DNA of 64,000 nt from Promethearchaeota archaeon (GCA_016839585.1 JAEOTZ010000058.1:1-64000), one strand, 5' to 3'; shown: positions 37,701 to 46,295, numbered from the stretch's first letter. Numbers and translations: made by a program. The notes: generated by a model from the letters alone, not told the origin.

Positions 37701-37855
37701 AATCAATTTTCGAAGGTGAGGCACCAAAAAGCTGGATTCCCTCATCTAAAGATGCCTTTAATACATATGCAAAGTCAATTAAACAAGTGAGAGAATTAAT
37801 AAAAATGTTCATAGCACATGATCCAAATTTTATGAAAGAATTAAAACTAATATAG
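34760..37855 (+). CDS. Large multidomain protein with internal signal-peptidase-like domain
   Basis: A 1031-residue protein. The N-terminal third is beta-rich and resembles extracellular domains. Residues about 205-450 are G/A-rich hydrophobic helices, including membrane-type segments. Residues about 690-775 form an S26/S24-type peptidase domain: GVSMYPILKPG with catalytic Ser699, GDIIVFSRDG, then IIHQII with His738, the Ser-His form used by archaeal and ER signal peptidases, and TSGLNPDTNPYVD. The last 180 residues carry a His-rich segment (SFSLHHWRTSDGQ, then AGDKGHSQI) that could be an HNH-like nuclease, which is uncertain. The architecture suggests a self-processing effector. An LRR gene follows. 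Confidence 0.6.
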   Translation: MPSIFLSSLNFIIFELYRSHPVMPQIVLYNPIVLSEQWYNQLQPDLGHLVVQVQCPECAISSGMGAYNMSYVENQAGYKAKIPLFSNGFEYPISHISIDFVKGHPQDGVSYFAQDLVINESYYSIDSGNLYFTMPVEEIISEKYQFYDDVLHEIRIGSYADSNIYYDMHIYFDIFIPDTTEETHNLALAQATSYAIMDYFNQYTYAEITANMISEIAYTESVTFWSTLISAPLMWFGSWTTKGTETALGQAGSKSIGAVIAKGMAQVITAPIKEVFEEIIKDGFIEAFAEGLTDIMGWAEDVGFWISSMATSGRETVGSLGKIALGKTGVKANFKNAVALSRAVAAGDMKAVADIQQKIKQEAQQQLELAQQREQDKSMWQKLIGSNFFKGFTMMMPGLFVGTFDFLSFAGLSNMLAGAINIVPSAYAHYRAKIQAYKSNKITKVVGDKALYSYDILVKQMKKPADIDGEALNNLFRGLQETGIINEPAIDISVLFNPNPIQTQQIEIFSKFQELSSAKSIQEKFQYKREDEKMLDEEQIYRPTIHKTEISIADEEGVFSSFDRDLIEYLYNEFLLLEDRQPQKAPDKKISRIPFPVDLLRDAIDMLSSTCYDGLPVIVEKEQDIAINDEISSKIINKIESGLQINKLERIIMDVGILIAGGYQIDGKVNSESDFNENSIEKIKENQDKLIVAKVLGVSMYPILKPGTDVPIKTMPQGYKYKTGDIIVFSRDGVNIIHQIIDSYVYNGKIYYVTSGLNPDTNPYVDSSTISEEHIIGKADISKEALAGIDELVKQGRVHYIGAFGLINYGDSEVYRSVFEDGFNKLREQIETLDKSYKEKLLNEFLKENLFDTLVEYSQYKENEYKEYAEKDGVIKSIHNPTWNNDDNAKRVQRLLWGILTDFRHPLTGEKIDNLEEWLSFSLHHWRTSDGQLNNKYDCRFLSLIPLPRAGDKGHSQITAQIRIDENRGLYWENEIRKAIKSIFEGEAPKSWIPSSKDAFNTYAKSIKQVRELIKMFIAHDPNFMKELKLI

Positions 37856-37915
37856 TAATTTAAATATCATTTTTTTTTAATTAAATTAATGAATAAGGAG
37901 ATAAATGTATAAAAT

Positions 37916-38752
37916 ATGTTTTTTGGAGCAGAATTAGGTACAAAACGTAATGGATTGTCTAGTGAAGAACTTGAAATTATTGAGAAAATCGAATTAGGAA
38001 CTGTTGAGAAAACGTACATAAAAGTTAATGATAATTATAAAATAATATCATTAGATATAATGGACAATAAAATCGATCATATACCCGAGGAGATTCATAA
38101 ATTAAAATTTTTAGAAAGATTAACTATAAAAGCGAAAAAATTAAGTGAATTACCTGCTACGATAGGAAGTCTTTCAAATTTAAAGCATTTAATAATTTTT
38201 GAAAGTAATATTACAACTTTACCAAATTCAATAAAAAAATTAACTAATCTTGAAGAGTTGTTATTGAGTAAAAGCAACATAAAATATTTTCCCTTACAAA
38301 TTTCTGAGCTAAATAGTTTAGATTCACTTAGTTTAAATAATAATCAAATAAGAGAACTTCCTGAACTTATTGGAGATTTAATTAATTTACAATATCTATT
38401 TTTAAATGATAATAATATAGAGAATCTTCCCGAATCGATCTGTAACCTTAAAAATATTGACACATTTATTCTTGATAATAATCAAATAGAAGAACTTCCA
38501 GAAGATATTGGTAATATGAGCAATCTTGGAACTCTAAAAGTTAAGAATAATAAATTGAATTCACTTCCTAATTCTTTTATGAATTTGAAATGGTTAAGCG
38601 GTTTAGATTTAAGTGGGAATCGCTTCAAAGAGTTTCCAGAAGTATTAAAGAAGGTAAATCTATATGAACTTGACATTTCAGGAAATCCTATAAAGGAATT
38701 ACCAAAAAAACTTAAGAACATTAGATTAAAGGAAGATGGAAAGTATATTTAG
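37916..38752 (+). CDS. Leucine-rich-repeat protein
   Basis: A 278-residue protein with about eight 23-residue leucine-rich repeats (LPxxIxxLxNLxxLxLxxNxI pattern, residues about 50-270) after a short N-terminal cap. There is no signal peptide, membrane helix or enzyme domain, so it is a cytoplasmic interaction protein. It starts 60 bases after the S26-containing gene and may be its partner, for example an inhibitor of an effector; this rests only on gene order. Confidence 0.75.
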   Translation: MFFGAELGTKRNGLSSEELEIIEKIELGTVEKTYIKVNDNYKIISLDIMDNKIDHIPEEIHKLKFLERLTIKAKKLSELPATIGSLSNLKHLIIFESNITTLPNSIKKLTNLEELLLSKSNIKYFPLQISELNSLDSLSLNNNQIRELPELIGDLINLQYLFLNDNNIENLPESICNLKNIDTFILDNNQIEELPEDIGNMSNLGTLKVKNNKLNSLPNSFMNLKWLSGLDLSGNRFKEFPEVLKKVNLYELDISGNPIKELPKKLKNIRLKEDGKYI

Positions 38753-38768
38753 ACAATTATTTAAAATT

Positions 38769-38793
38769 CTCCCTCCCCCGTGGTGCCCCCTCC
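38769..38793 (-). other. G-rich tract, possible G-quadruplex
   Basis: On the minus strand this is a run of four G tracts of 2, 5, 5 and 3 bases separated by short loops, isolated in otherwise AT-rich DNA just after the LRR gene stop. It may be a structural or termination element. Confidence 0.3.
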
Positions 38794-38896
38794 TAAAAAA
38801 GTAAGAGATTTTAAAATTAAGTACTATTTAATTGATAAATGAAATGATACTAAAACCAATCACTCATTTTAGTTTGAGGTTCAAACAAATCTTTCT

Positions 38897-40006
38897 TTAA
38901 ATCCCCGTTTTTATACTCCCTGCTCTAGAATTTGTCATTACTTTATCTTTTTCAGGAATTAAAGCTAAGATATCAATTCTTTTATAATGACTCCCTTTTA
39001 TTCTTTTAACCATTTTTCCCGAGCTAATTTCCCAAATAATGATATCGGATTCACAACTAGTTGCCACATATTTTCCATCTGGGGAAATAGCAAAATGTGA
39101 AAATCATATATTTTCTTCCAGTTTTCCATTAATCGACCTAATAAGATCTCCCGTTTGTATTTTCCATATTTTTAAAGCGTTTTTCTCGTTGGAATATCCC
39201 GCTGAGCTGCTAATTAGTGTTTTATCATCTATAGAAGTTTTAATATCGCCAATTTCGTAAGGATGTTCTTCAATCTTTCTGATAAGCTTTTTATATTTTA
39301 GACTAAAAATAGAAATGGTCTTATCAAACGAACTACAAATTAAAAAATTGCTACTTGGAGATATATGTATATTCGTAATATGTCCGCTATGTGGCAATTT
39401 AATAGTATCCCGTCTAAAAGTCTTAAAATCGTAAATGTTAACCTCCGATCTCCATCCACCTCCAATGACTAAATGTTCGACGTCAGGAGAAATGGCGACA
39501 TGATTTACTTCTCTATTATAATCACTAATAGTTCGCACTAAATCACCTGTTTCAATATCCCAGATTTGAGCATTATTAGCTTTGGGGTTGAATTCACTGC
39601 TCGATCCCACAACTATTTTTTTTCCGTTTTTCGATATTGCAACGGCAGTAAAGGATGATTCTTCCTCATTGTAAATGGTTTGAATAATTTTTCCAGTTCT
39701 TAGTTCCCATACTCTTACGTAATTGTTAGAATACCCTACTACAAGTCTATCATCAGAGGATATAACAAACCCGTTTGAAACACCAGTTAGACCTTCTAAT
39801 GTTCTCACAAAGTTTCCAGTACTGAATTCCCATATCTTTATGGTTTGATCCCATGAACTAGTTAAAAAGTATTTCCCATCATGAGTAAAAGAAATACAGC
39901 AAATTTGTTTATTGTGCCCAAAATTGGAAGTTAAACGGAATCCTTTGATTAAACCTTGCTTTTGTTCCACATATTCCTTAGGATGCTTTAAATATTCTTG
40001 TTGCAT
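38897..40006 (-). pseudogene. WD40-repeat protein interrupted by in-frame TGA
   Basis: A WD40 propeller of about 368 codons with repeats such as FTHDGKYFLTSSWDQTIKIWE and VAISKNGKKIVVG. A TGA at 39106-39104 follows codon 300. The very same frame continues with SHFAISPDGKYVATSCESDI, then IWEISSGKMVKR, a good WD40 blade, before the real stop at 38897. The 300-residue product alone would lack that blade. It is either a recent nonsense mutation, a readthrough site or a sequencing error. No frameshift is needed. Confidence 0.7.
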
Positions 40007-40088
40007 AGCGAATTTCTCTTAAGTTTTTTGTCTTATATTTGTATAGGATACTCAAAATTATAAATTATTTTAAATCCTTGAGTGCTGA

Positions 40089-40328
40089 ATTTTTCTGATA
40101 TATATCAATAAACAATTAAATTTTACTTTTTTTAACTTTTCTTGGGCTTCTGAAGAGACAACTAAAATTATACAAGACCTTAATGATAAATGGTGGGAAA
40201 TTGAACGTCCCCTAAGAGCTTCTATAGTTATATGTCCCATATGCAATAGACATAATAAGAATATGGTGTATCATAAGAAATCTAAAACGTGGTTCTGCGA
40301 GGAGCATTATATAGTACAGGTTAGTTAA
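40089..40328 (+). pseudogene. Zinc-binding protein fragment without start
   Basis: An open stretch of 79 codons. The part from 40143 reads WASEETTKIIQDLNDKWWEI, then ICPICNRHNKN and WFCEEHYIVQ, a CxxC...CxxH zinc site. No ATG, GTG or TTG is in frame before it. It is probably the 3' remnant of a gene. The following 40329-40596 is AT-rich, with many ATTATT repeats and no gene. Confidence 0.45.
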
Positions 40329-40596
40329 GTAGAAATAATGTATGTAGACACAATAGATCATATACTTCCAATAATGAATACAAAATTCCCCTCCAAATAC
40401 CTTACACTTTTTATTTTGTAATTTTATCGCTTTTTTTTCAAGATCAAAATGTCGCCATAGTTAATTTATTGACCAACTGTAAAAAATTATTAATAATAAT
40501 TTTAATAATAATTATAAGAAAATTAATATAATAATTCTCATTGAATTCGTACAATTATTAAAGATATTAAAAAAATTTATAGACGAGGCGTCGATA

Positions 40597-41004
40597 TTGA
40601 AAGACGTTAAAATTATAACTATTGACAATCGTGGTAGAATTGTCATCCCTTTGGTTACTCGTAAAAGTTTAGGTCTTACAACTAATACTCAATTAATGTT
40701 AGTGAGTGACTCAGAAACTAAAGAGATAAAAATAACACCAGTAGGTATTTCAGAGGAAGAGAAGCCAATAAAATTCAGGATCACTATGGAGGATATCCCA
40801 GGAGCTTTAGCTAAAATTGCTACAACTTTTGGAGAGATGGGGATTTCTTTAATATATGGTGAGTCTGTAATTGTAGAGAAGGATAAAATAGCGATTTGGA
40901 CTGTGATTAGTCCCACTCCAAAAGAAATTACTTTGGAGGAACTAAGAGAGAAGTTAATAGAAAACGGAGAAGCGCTTAATGTTGAGGTTCTTCCATTAGA
41001 TTAA
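40597..41004 (+). CDS. AbrB-type DNA-binding regulator with ACT domain
   Basis: A 135-residue protein. Residues 1-40 are an AbrB/SpoVT swapped-hairpin domain (ITIDNRGRIVIPLVTRKSLG). Residues about 57-132 are an ACT domain (FRITMEDIPGALAKIATTFG), which usually binds an amino acid or similar ligand. It is therefore probably a ligand-responsive transcription regulator. The start is TTG, with a GAGG motif upstream. It heads the run of genes leading to the actin-related protein and may regulate them. Confidence 0.8.
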   Translation: MKDVKIITIDNRGRIVIPLVTRKSLGLTTNTQLMLVSDSETKEIKITPVGISEEEKPIKFRITMEDIPGALAKIATTFGEMGISLIYGESVIVEKDKIAIWTVISPTPKEITLEELREKLIENGEALNVEVLPLD

Positions 41005-41051
41005 ATTAGAAATAATTATAAAGGCTGTATTAGACATAGAGGTTAGTGTAA

Positions 41052-41795
41052 ATGGGTAAAAAGAAAAAAAAAGCACAAAAGAAAGGAAAAATACAAGAAA
41101 AACCCGAACAGGATGCAGAGGTTGCAGGTTATCGATTAGGTAATGCTTTACAATCAGCAAAAAAAACGGAAACAACCTTACAAACTTTATTAAAGGGAGT
41201 ATCTGAAGGAGATGGATTTGTATATCCGAAAAAAGAAACACAAAGGATTAAACCACAGTTATCACATGAGAGTAAAAGAAGAATAGCTGAAACTTATGTA
41301 CTGGAAGATGTTCCTATAACTGAACAACTATTAGTTAAAAAAGGTGCAAGAACTCCAATAACGACGGTAGGTAAACCAACCCAACCTCCTATTACATCAA
41401 CAAAAGTAGAACCTTCCTTTATTAAAAAGGAAAATATCTATAAAAGATTAGCTGAATTTTTCGAAGAATTATTAAATGGGTATACAGAGAGATATAATCG
41501 CTGGGAAAATTCAATATCTGGTATTTTAGGTATAATACGTAAAATGCGTAAAATTACAAAGAAAAATACAGAAGATCTAGTCGAATCAATCAAGAATTTG
41601 TATGAGAAAATTCAGATAAATTTGGAACAGTTCAAAGTAAAACGCAAAGAGGTTGAGAAAGTAGCGGGAGTAGATATTGAATCAATGTCAAATGAATTTA
41701 AACGAGTTTTAGGAATACTTGAATTGCAAATAAAAGAATACCAATTAAAGAAGGTAGTAGATGACTATATACATGAACAAAAACAATTGATTTAG
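41052..41795 (+). CDS. Coiled-coil protein next to actin-related gene
   Basis: A 247-residue protein with a very basic N-terminus (KKKKKAQKKGK), a disordered P/T-rich middle and a long C-terminal helical region (about 125-245) with coiled-coil character. No family is recognised. An AATTATAAAGG promoter element near 41014 predicts a nearly leaderless transcript. Its stop is TAG followed by TAA. Its position 49 bases before the actin-related gene suggests a binding partner of the filament protein. Confidence 0.6.
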   Translation: MGKKKKKAQKKGKIQEKPEQDAEVAGYRLGNALQSAKKTETTLQTLLKGVSEGDGFVYPKKETQRIKPQLSHESKRRIAETYVLEDVPITEQLLVKKGARTPITTVGKPTQPPITSTKVEPSFIKKENIYKRLAEFFEELLNGYTERYNRWENSISGILGIIRKMRKITKKNTEDLVESIKNLYEKIQINLEQFKVKRKEVEKVAGVDIESMSNEFKRVLGILELQIKEYQLKKVVDDYIHEQKQLI

Positions 41796-41844
41796 TAAAT
41801 ATATTACCTATACTTTTATAAAATAAAATATTTTAGGATTTCAA

Positions 41845-43044
41845 ATGAATATGTCATCTAAGAGCAATGACCAATTACGTCCATTGATTATTGACATTGG
41901 AAGTAATAGATTTCGCCTTGGATGGGCTGGTGATGACTTTCCTGATATTATTACTCCTAGCGTATATGTCGATATTAATGATTACTTATTTACATCTGAA
42001 GTTATTGATGGATTAGAAGACATTTTTATTGATAAGGAAAATGTTCAGAATCATTTATTCGGAAATGATGCTTTAAAGTATCAAAATATTTTAAAAATTC
42101 ACGAGTTCAAGAAAGTAAATAATTATACTATACTTACCAAATTCTTTTATTATTATTATCAACAATTAGATATATCTGAAGAATATCAATTCAAACAACC
42201 TATTATTATTATTACTCCGTTTTTTATGCCTGAATTGACACAAAACAAATTAAAAGAAATCTTTTTTGATATTTTTGGGTTCCCATCTATTTTGTTTTTA
42301 TCTGAAACTCAGGCAATTCTTTCCACTTTACAAAAAACAAGTGGAGTAGTTTTAAATATGGGGGAATCAAATACGTATATTTCAACAATTTTTCATGGAT
42401 TTACAAATGTAATGGCGAGGGATATTTTTCCAATTTCAGGCAAAGATTTAACAAATCATCTTCTTAACATGATTTTAACAAAAAAGAGTTCTAAAATTAC
42501 CATTTATCTTGATTATATGACAGCTAAAGAGATTAAAGAAAGATTATCATTATGTGTTCTTGATCCGATTGGAGAGATGAAGCGAGTAAAATCTGGATTG
42601 GCAATGTATAATAGAAATGTTAACTTACCAGATGGTTCCAATATAGAGATAAATTTAGAAAGGTTTATGCTTATTGAACCCATATTTGATCCAACATTAA
42701 TTCATATAGATTATATTGGTTTGGGAGAAACAGTATCAAAAGTCATAAAAACATGGGATCGGGAGAATTGGGAAGAGCTAGTGCCAAATATCATTCTCTC
42801 CGGAGGAGGAAGTCTGGTTCCTGGATTAGATAAAAGATTAGAATTAGACCTGTCAAATTATTTTTCAACTAAAATAAGAGATAAGATTAAAGTAACAGCA
42901 GCTTCTGGTAGAGAAAATATGGGCTGGATTGGGGGGAGTATTTTATATTCTCAAGGGAAATTAAAAAAGGGATGGGATGATAATCCAACGTTTAAAACAT
43001 TAAAAGGACAAAATTTAGAAAATAATAATCAAAATCCAAATTAG
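41845..43044 (+). CDS. Actin-related protein with altered nucleotide site
   Basis: A 399-residue member of the actin superfamily. The phosphate-1 motif IIDIGSNRFRLGWAG (about 15-29) matches actin DNGSG-x-KAGFAG. SETQAILS retains the equivalent of Gln137. ILSGGGSLVPG (about 320-330) is the adenosine motif, and GWIGGSILYS near the end is the WIGGS signature. The phosphate-2 loop, in actin MDSGDGVTH, reads LNMGESNTY, so the catalytic Asp154 and its Gly partners are changed and ATP hydrolysis may be weak or absent. TTTTATAAAA at 41814-41823 predicts a leaderless start. It belongs to the Asgard Arp group rather than canonical Lokiactin. Confidence 0.85.
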   Translation: MNMSSKSNDQLRPLIIDIGSNRFRLGWAGDDFPDIITPSVYVDINDYLFTSEVIDGLEDIFIDKENVQNHLFGNDALKYQNILKIHEFKKVNNYTILTKFFYYYYQQLDISEEYQFKQPIIIITPFFMPELTQNKLKEIFFDIFGFPSILFLSETQAILSTLQKTSGVVLNMGESNTYISTIFHGFTNVMARDIFPISGKDLTNHLLNMILTKKSSKITIYLDYMTAKEIKERLSLCVLDPIGEMKRVKSGLAMYNRNVNLPDGSNIEINLERFMLIEPIFDPTLIHIDYIGLGETVSKVIKTWDRENWEELVPNIILSGGGSLVPGLDKRLELDLSNYFSTKIRDKIKVTAASGRENMGWIGGSILYSQGKLKKGWDDNPTFKTLKGQNLENNNQNPN

Positions 43045-43069
43045 AAATAAAAAACTAAAAATTATATAT

Positions 43070-45655
43070 ATGTCTGTTAGTTTAATTGTCAAAAAAGAAT
43101 TTTTAGAGAATTTTCAAAAGAATATTATCCAAGGACGCAGGTTACTTCAATCAGCGAATCATGTGTGGGCTGATCGTTTATTAACTGATTTATATTTTGA
43201 AATCGAAAAGACAGAATGGTTAGATATTCAAAAAAAGCATCAGTTGATAATGGTAATATCAAATTCATGGTGGATATACTTAAATTCACTTACAAAGAGA
43301 GATGAGGAACAGGTTGATATTGATTTAATAAGATATATTGATGCTTATAAAAGATTTTTCTCATTTTTATCTAAACTGAATGATTTTTACTTATTTGATA
43401 GCTTTTGCACAAACTTACTTAAGACATTTATCAATTTGGAGGAGGTATCTCAAGTAGGAATAACCAAATTCATTAATTCTTTTTCAATAAAGTTAAAAGA
43501 AAGAGAAGAATATCTCAAATTAATAGAATTACAGATTTTATTGATGTTTTTAAGAAAATCTGTTATCCCTTCTGAATATTTCCACTTAAGCATGGAAATT
43601 TTAGGTCGAATATTATTTAAACTAGAACCAGCAAAAAGACCTTTATTTTTATATTTCTTTTTAGAAAATATCTGTTTAAAATATCAACTTATGGAGGATT
43701 CAGCTGAATTTGTAAAAATTATAAACAAAATTTTAGTTAATCGCCTTCCAGGATATTTGAAAAATGAATTTAGTAATATAAGTAGGATTTCAATTAATGA
43801 AAGAAGCTTTAATACTATTTTAGTTGACCTTGAAGAGCTTATATATTATTTAAACGATATTGGTGAATATCTGTGGATCATGATAATTATAAGAAATATA
43901 TTTTACAAAATTCAAGAATATCAGTCATTTGGAGATGCTGTCACTTATATTCGAAAATATATTGATTTTTCAATAAATAGAAACCGATTTGAAATTGCTT
44001 ATGAAATATATGATTTTTTAGAAGATTTATTTATGTTTCAAACAGATCTTTCTTATGATAACATATTAATTGAGCTTTGGGTTGAAGCTTGTAAAAAATT
44101 CGTTGATATGAAAGAAAAAAGATATTTACTTCAGTCTTTAGAAAAATTGAATACTCATTTAAAGATGCCTCAAACAAGTGCTCAAATTTTTCATTATTTC
44201 TATACATGTAATCTACTTTGGAAATTTAAATCAATATTCTTTTCTTTAGAACAACGCGATTTCTGGAGAATGATGTTCTATCGAGCATTATTTGAAGAAA
44301 AAAATTATGATCTAGCTCAAAAAATTCTCCTTCATTTAGATGAAAAATTTATTAAAATTATCACCAATTTAAATACATTGTATAATGAGTCTGAACCTTT
44401 AAAAAATCAGATCTATTCATTTGAAGATGAAATTACTCCAATATACCTACAAGATTTTGTTATAAAACAGATAATCATAAGAATAAACTCTAAAGGTATT
44501 ATTAGTTATCGAATGATATCATTAGATAATCAAATTGTTGAGGGATCAATAGTTACCGAATTTTGGAATGATACTCAAATTCTCGAAATATTTAATGAAC
44601 TGTTTTCTGAATCAGAACATAAGAAATATTTTTTTGATTTCACAGAATACGGTCAGTTGTTTTATATTTTTTTACCTAAATTAGTTAGAGATTTTTTTAA
44701 ATCGTTCAAAATTGAAAGTTTGAATTTAGTACCTCAGATATACTTTATATTGGATAATATGACTATTCCTTTTGATTTAATATATGATAATAATTTTTTC
44801 TTGTTAAAATATTCAACAGGTTATAAAATTGGCGAAGCACCTTTAGGTGGTATTGCTTTTGAACAAATTAGTCAAGAAGAGCCAGAATCTGAACCCTCTC
44901 AAAATATTTGTAATGTATTAATTATTGAAGCTATAAATTCAACGGGTCCAAAAAGATGGAATGAAGATATTAAAAATAAGGAACTGATTTTTCCATTTCC
45001 AGCCGGAGCCAATGAACTAAACTATATAATAAATTTTCTTAATGAGAGAGATGAAGTAAATCAAATAACTCATTTAATTGGAGCAGTTTCAACTCGGGAA
45101 ACAATTCTCTCGCATATATCTGATGGAGCATATCATATCATAATTTTTGTTGGAAACATATTTTATTCTAAATGGAGCCCAAATGATAGTTTTTTCATAA
45201 CTAATGATGGCAATATCATAACAATAAACGAGATTAATAAACTTATAAACCAAAATAAAGCAAATTTACAACCTTTTTTATTTTTTAATGTTCAAATCTA
45301 TAATGTTGAGGGAAAAAAATTAAGAAATGTTTTAAGGAAATTAGGTGAAATTGTAGCTCAATTTGATTATGATAGGATTACAGGTATTATCTCTCGTAAT
45401 TACCCTATTTTTAATGATGAAGCAAATGAGATTATAGCAAATTTTTTCACTTATTTATTTCAAGGGGATAGTCAAGGAATAGCCCTTCTTACAGCACGGC
45501 AACAATGCATCTCTGAAAAAATGATTAAACTAGTTGAAAAACAGTTTAAAGATCTAACAACAGATGATGGAAGTAAACATATTGATTTAGAAAGTAGTTT
45601 AGCTTTATCCAGTTACATCTTGTTTGGAAAGCCATGGAAAAAATTAGTATTTTAA
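43070..45655 (+). CDS. CHAT-like protein without catalytic residues
   Basis: An 861-residue protein. Residues 1-450 are helical repeats of TPR type. Residues about 640-861 fit a CHAT domain, a caspase-related fold: AYHIIIFVGNIF stands where FAGHG carries the catalytic His, and PFLFFNVQIYN where LNAC carries the Cys. The later GIISRNYPIFNDEANEI and GIALLTARQQ, and the final LFGKPW, match the CHAT ending. Both catalytic residues are lost, so it is probably a scaffold or sensor rather than a protease. It starts 25 bases after the Arp gene and surely shares its transcript. Confidence 0.65.
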   Translation: MSVSLIVKKEFLENFQKNIIQGRRLLQSANHVWADRLLTDLYFEIEKTEWLDIQKKHQLIMVISNSWWIYLNSLTKRDEEQVDIDLIRYIDAYKRFFSFLSKLNDFYLFDSFCTNLLKTFINLEEVSQVGITKFINSFSIKLKEREEYLKLIELQILLMFLRKSVIPSEYFHLSMEILGRILFKLEPAKRPLFLYFFLENICLKYQLMEDSAEFVKIINKILVNRLPGYLKNEFSNISRISINERSFNTILVDLEELIYYLNDIGEYLWIMIIIRNIFYKIQEYQSFGDAVTYIRKYIDFSINRNRFEIAYEIYDFLEDLFMFQTDLSYDNILIELWVEACKKFVDMKEKRYLLQSLEKLNTHLKMPQTSAQIFHYFYTCNLLWKFKSIFFSLEQRDFWRMMFYRALFEEKNYDLAQKILLHLDEKFIKIITNLNTLYNESEPLKNQIYSFEDEITPIYLQDFVIKQIIIRINSKGIISYRMISLDNQIVEGSIVTEFWNDTQILEIFNELFSESEHKKYFFDFTEYGQLFYIFLPKLVRDFFKSFKIESLNLVPQIYFILDNMTIPFDLIYDNNFFLLKYSTGYKIGEAPLGGIAFEQISQEEPESEPSQNICNVLIIEAINSTGPKRWNEDIKNKELIFPFPAGANELNYIINFLNERDEVNQITHLIGAVSTRETILSHISDGAYHIIIFVGNIFYSKWSPNDSFFITNDGNIITINEINKLINQNKANLQPFLFFNVQIYNVEGKKLRNVLRKLGEIVAQFDYDRITGIISRNYPIFNDEANEIIANFFTYLFQGDSQGIALLTARQQCISEKMIKLVEKQFKDLTTDDGSKHIDLESSLALSSYILFGKPWKKLVF

Positions 45656-45755
45656 ATCATTATTTACTTTAAGAGAGTAGCACACTAACAAATATTTATA
45701 TAAATTTAATTTAGATTATTTATTTATAACAATAAATAAAAATAAGTGGATTCAT

Positions 45756-46295
45756 ATGTCCGACAGATTAACAGAACTTAGAATTAAAAATAAATCACTT
45801 AAAGACCAAGTGCTAAGCTTAGAAGAGAAAGTTTTATCATTAGTAGGAATGATTAGCTTAGAAACCTCAGGAGGCCCAAATAAGAAAAATGTGCTAAATG
45901 ATCAACTAATTAATTTAATTCAAGAAACAAAAGAACAACTAAATATTGTGTCTCCTAAAATTGATAAATTATATACAACAGAGTTAAAGAAAGTTGTGAA
46001 AAGAGGTATACCTGTATTAATAATAACTAATGATAGAGGAGGAATTCCACAAGAATATCATGAATTTTATGATGAGCTTAAAGTCACACCCGGAATAAAC
46101 GTAATAAATAATCCAAATGTGAAATACTTATTAGTATTTAATACAGAATTGGCTATTTATGCAGGAGGGTCCTTGGATAAAGAAGAGTTAGAAAGATCAA
46201 TTTTAATTGTTACAATGGTAAAGGAAACATCAAAGTTAAGACAAATTGCTGAAATTTTTAGTCTAATGCTCCCTTCATTCATGAGAGGCAAATAA
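45756..46295 (+). CDS. Coiled-coil protein with PLD/TrmB-like domain
   Basis: A 179-residue protein: a coiled coil (residues 1-35), then a domain with LIQETKEQLNIVSPKIDKL, a KKVVKRGIPVLIITND strand and YLLVFNTELAIYAGGSLDKE. This layout resembles the phospholipase-D-like ligand domain of TrmB-family regulators, without a HKD motif or winged helix. It may be a sensor or adaptor. TTTATATAA near 45696-45704 is its promoter. Confidence 0.55.
   Translation: MSDRLTELRIKNKSLKDQVLSLEEKVLSLVGMISLETSGGPNKKNVLNDQLINLIQETKEQLNIVSPKIDKLYTTELKKVVKRGIPVLIITNDRGGIPQEYHEFYDELKVTPGINVINNPNVKYLLVFNTELAIYAGGSLDKEELERSILIVTMVKETSKLRQIAEIFSLMLPSFMRGK

Noticed and set aside
1337-41798. Whole-genome recoding of TAG as a sense codon, suggested by several TAG-TAA tandem stops
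   Set aside because: Many other genes end with a lone TAG (for example 4889, 14082, 14391 and 14685), and reading through would add non-coding tails, so TAG is a normal stop here.
43070-45655. Calling the CHAT-like protein an active protease
   Set aside because: Neither the His of GHG nor the Cys of NAC is present at the expected positions.
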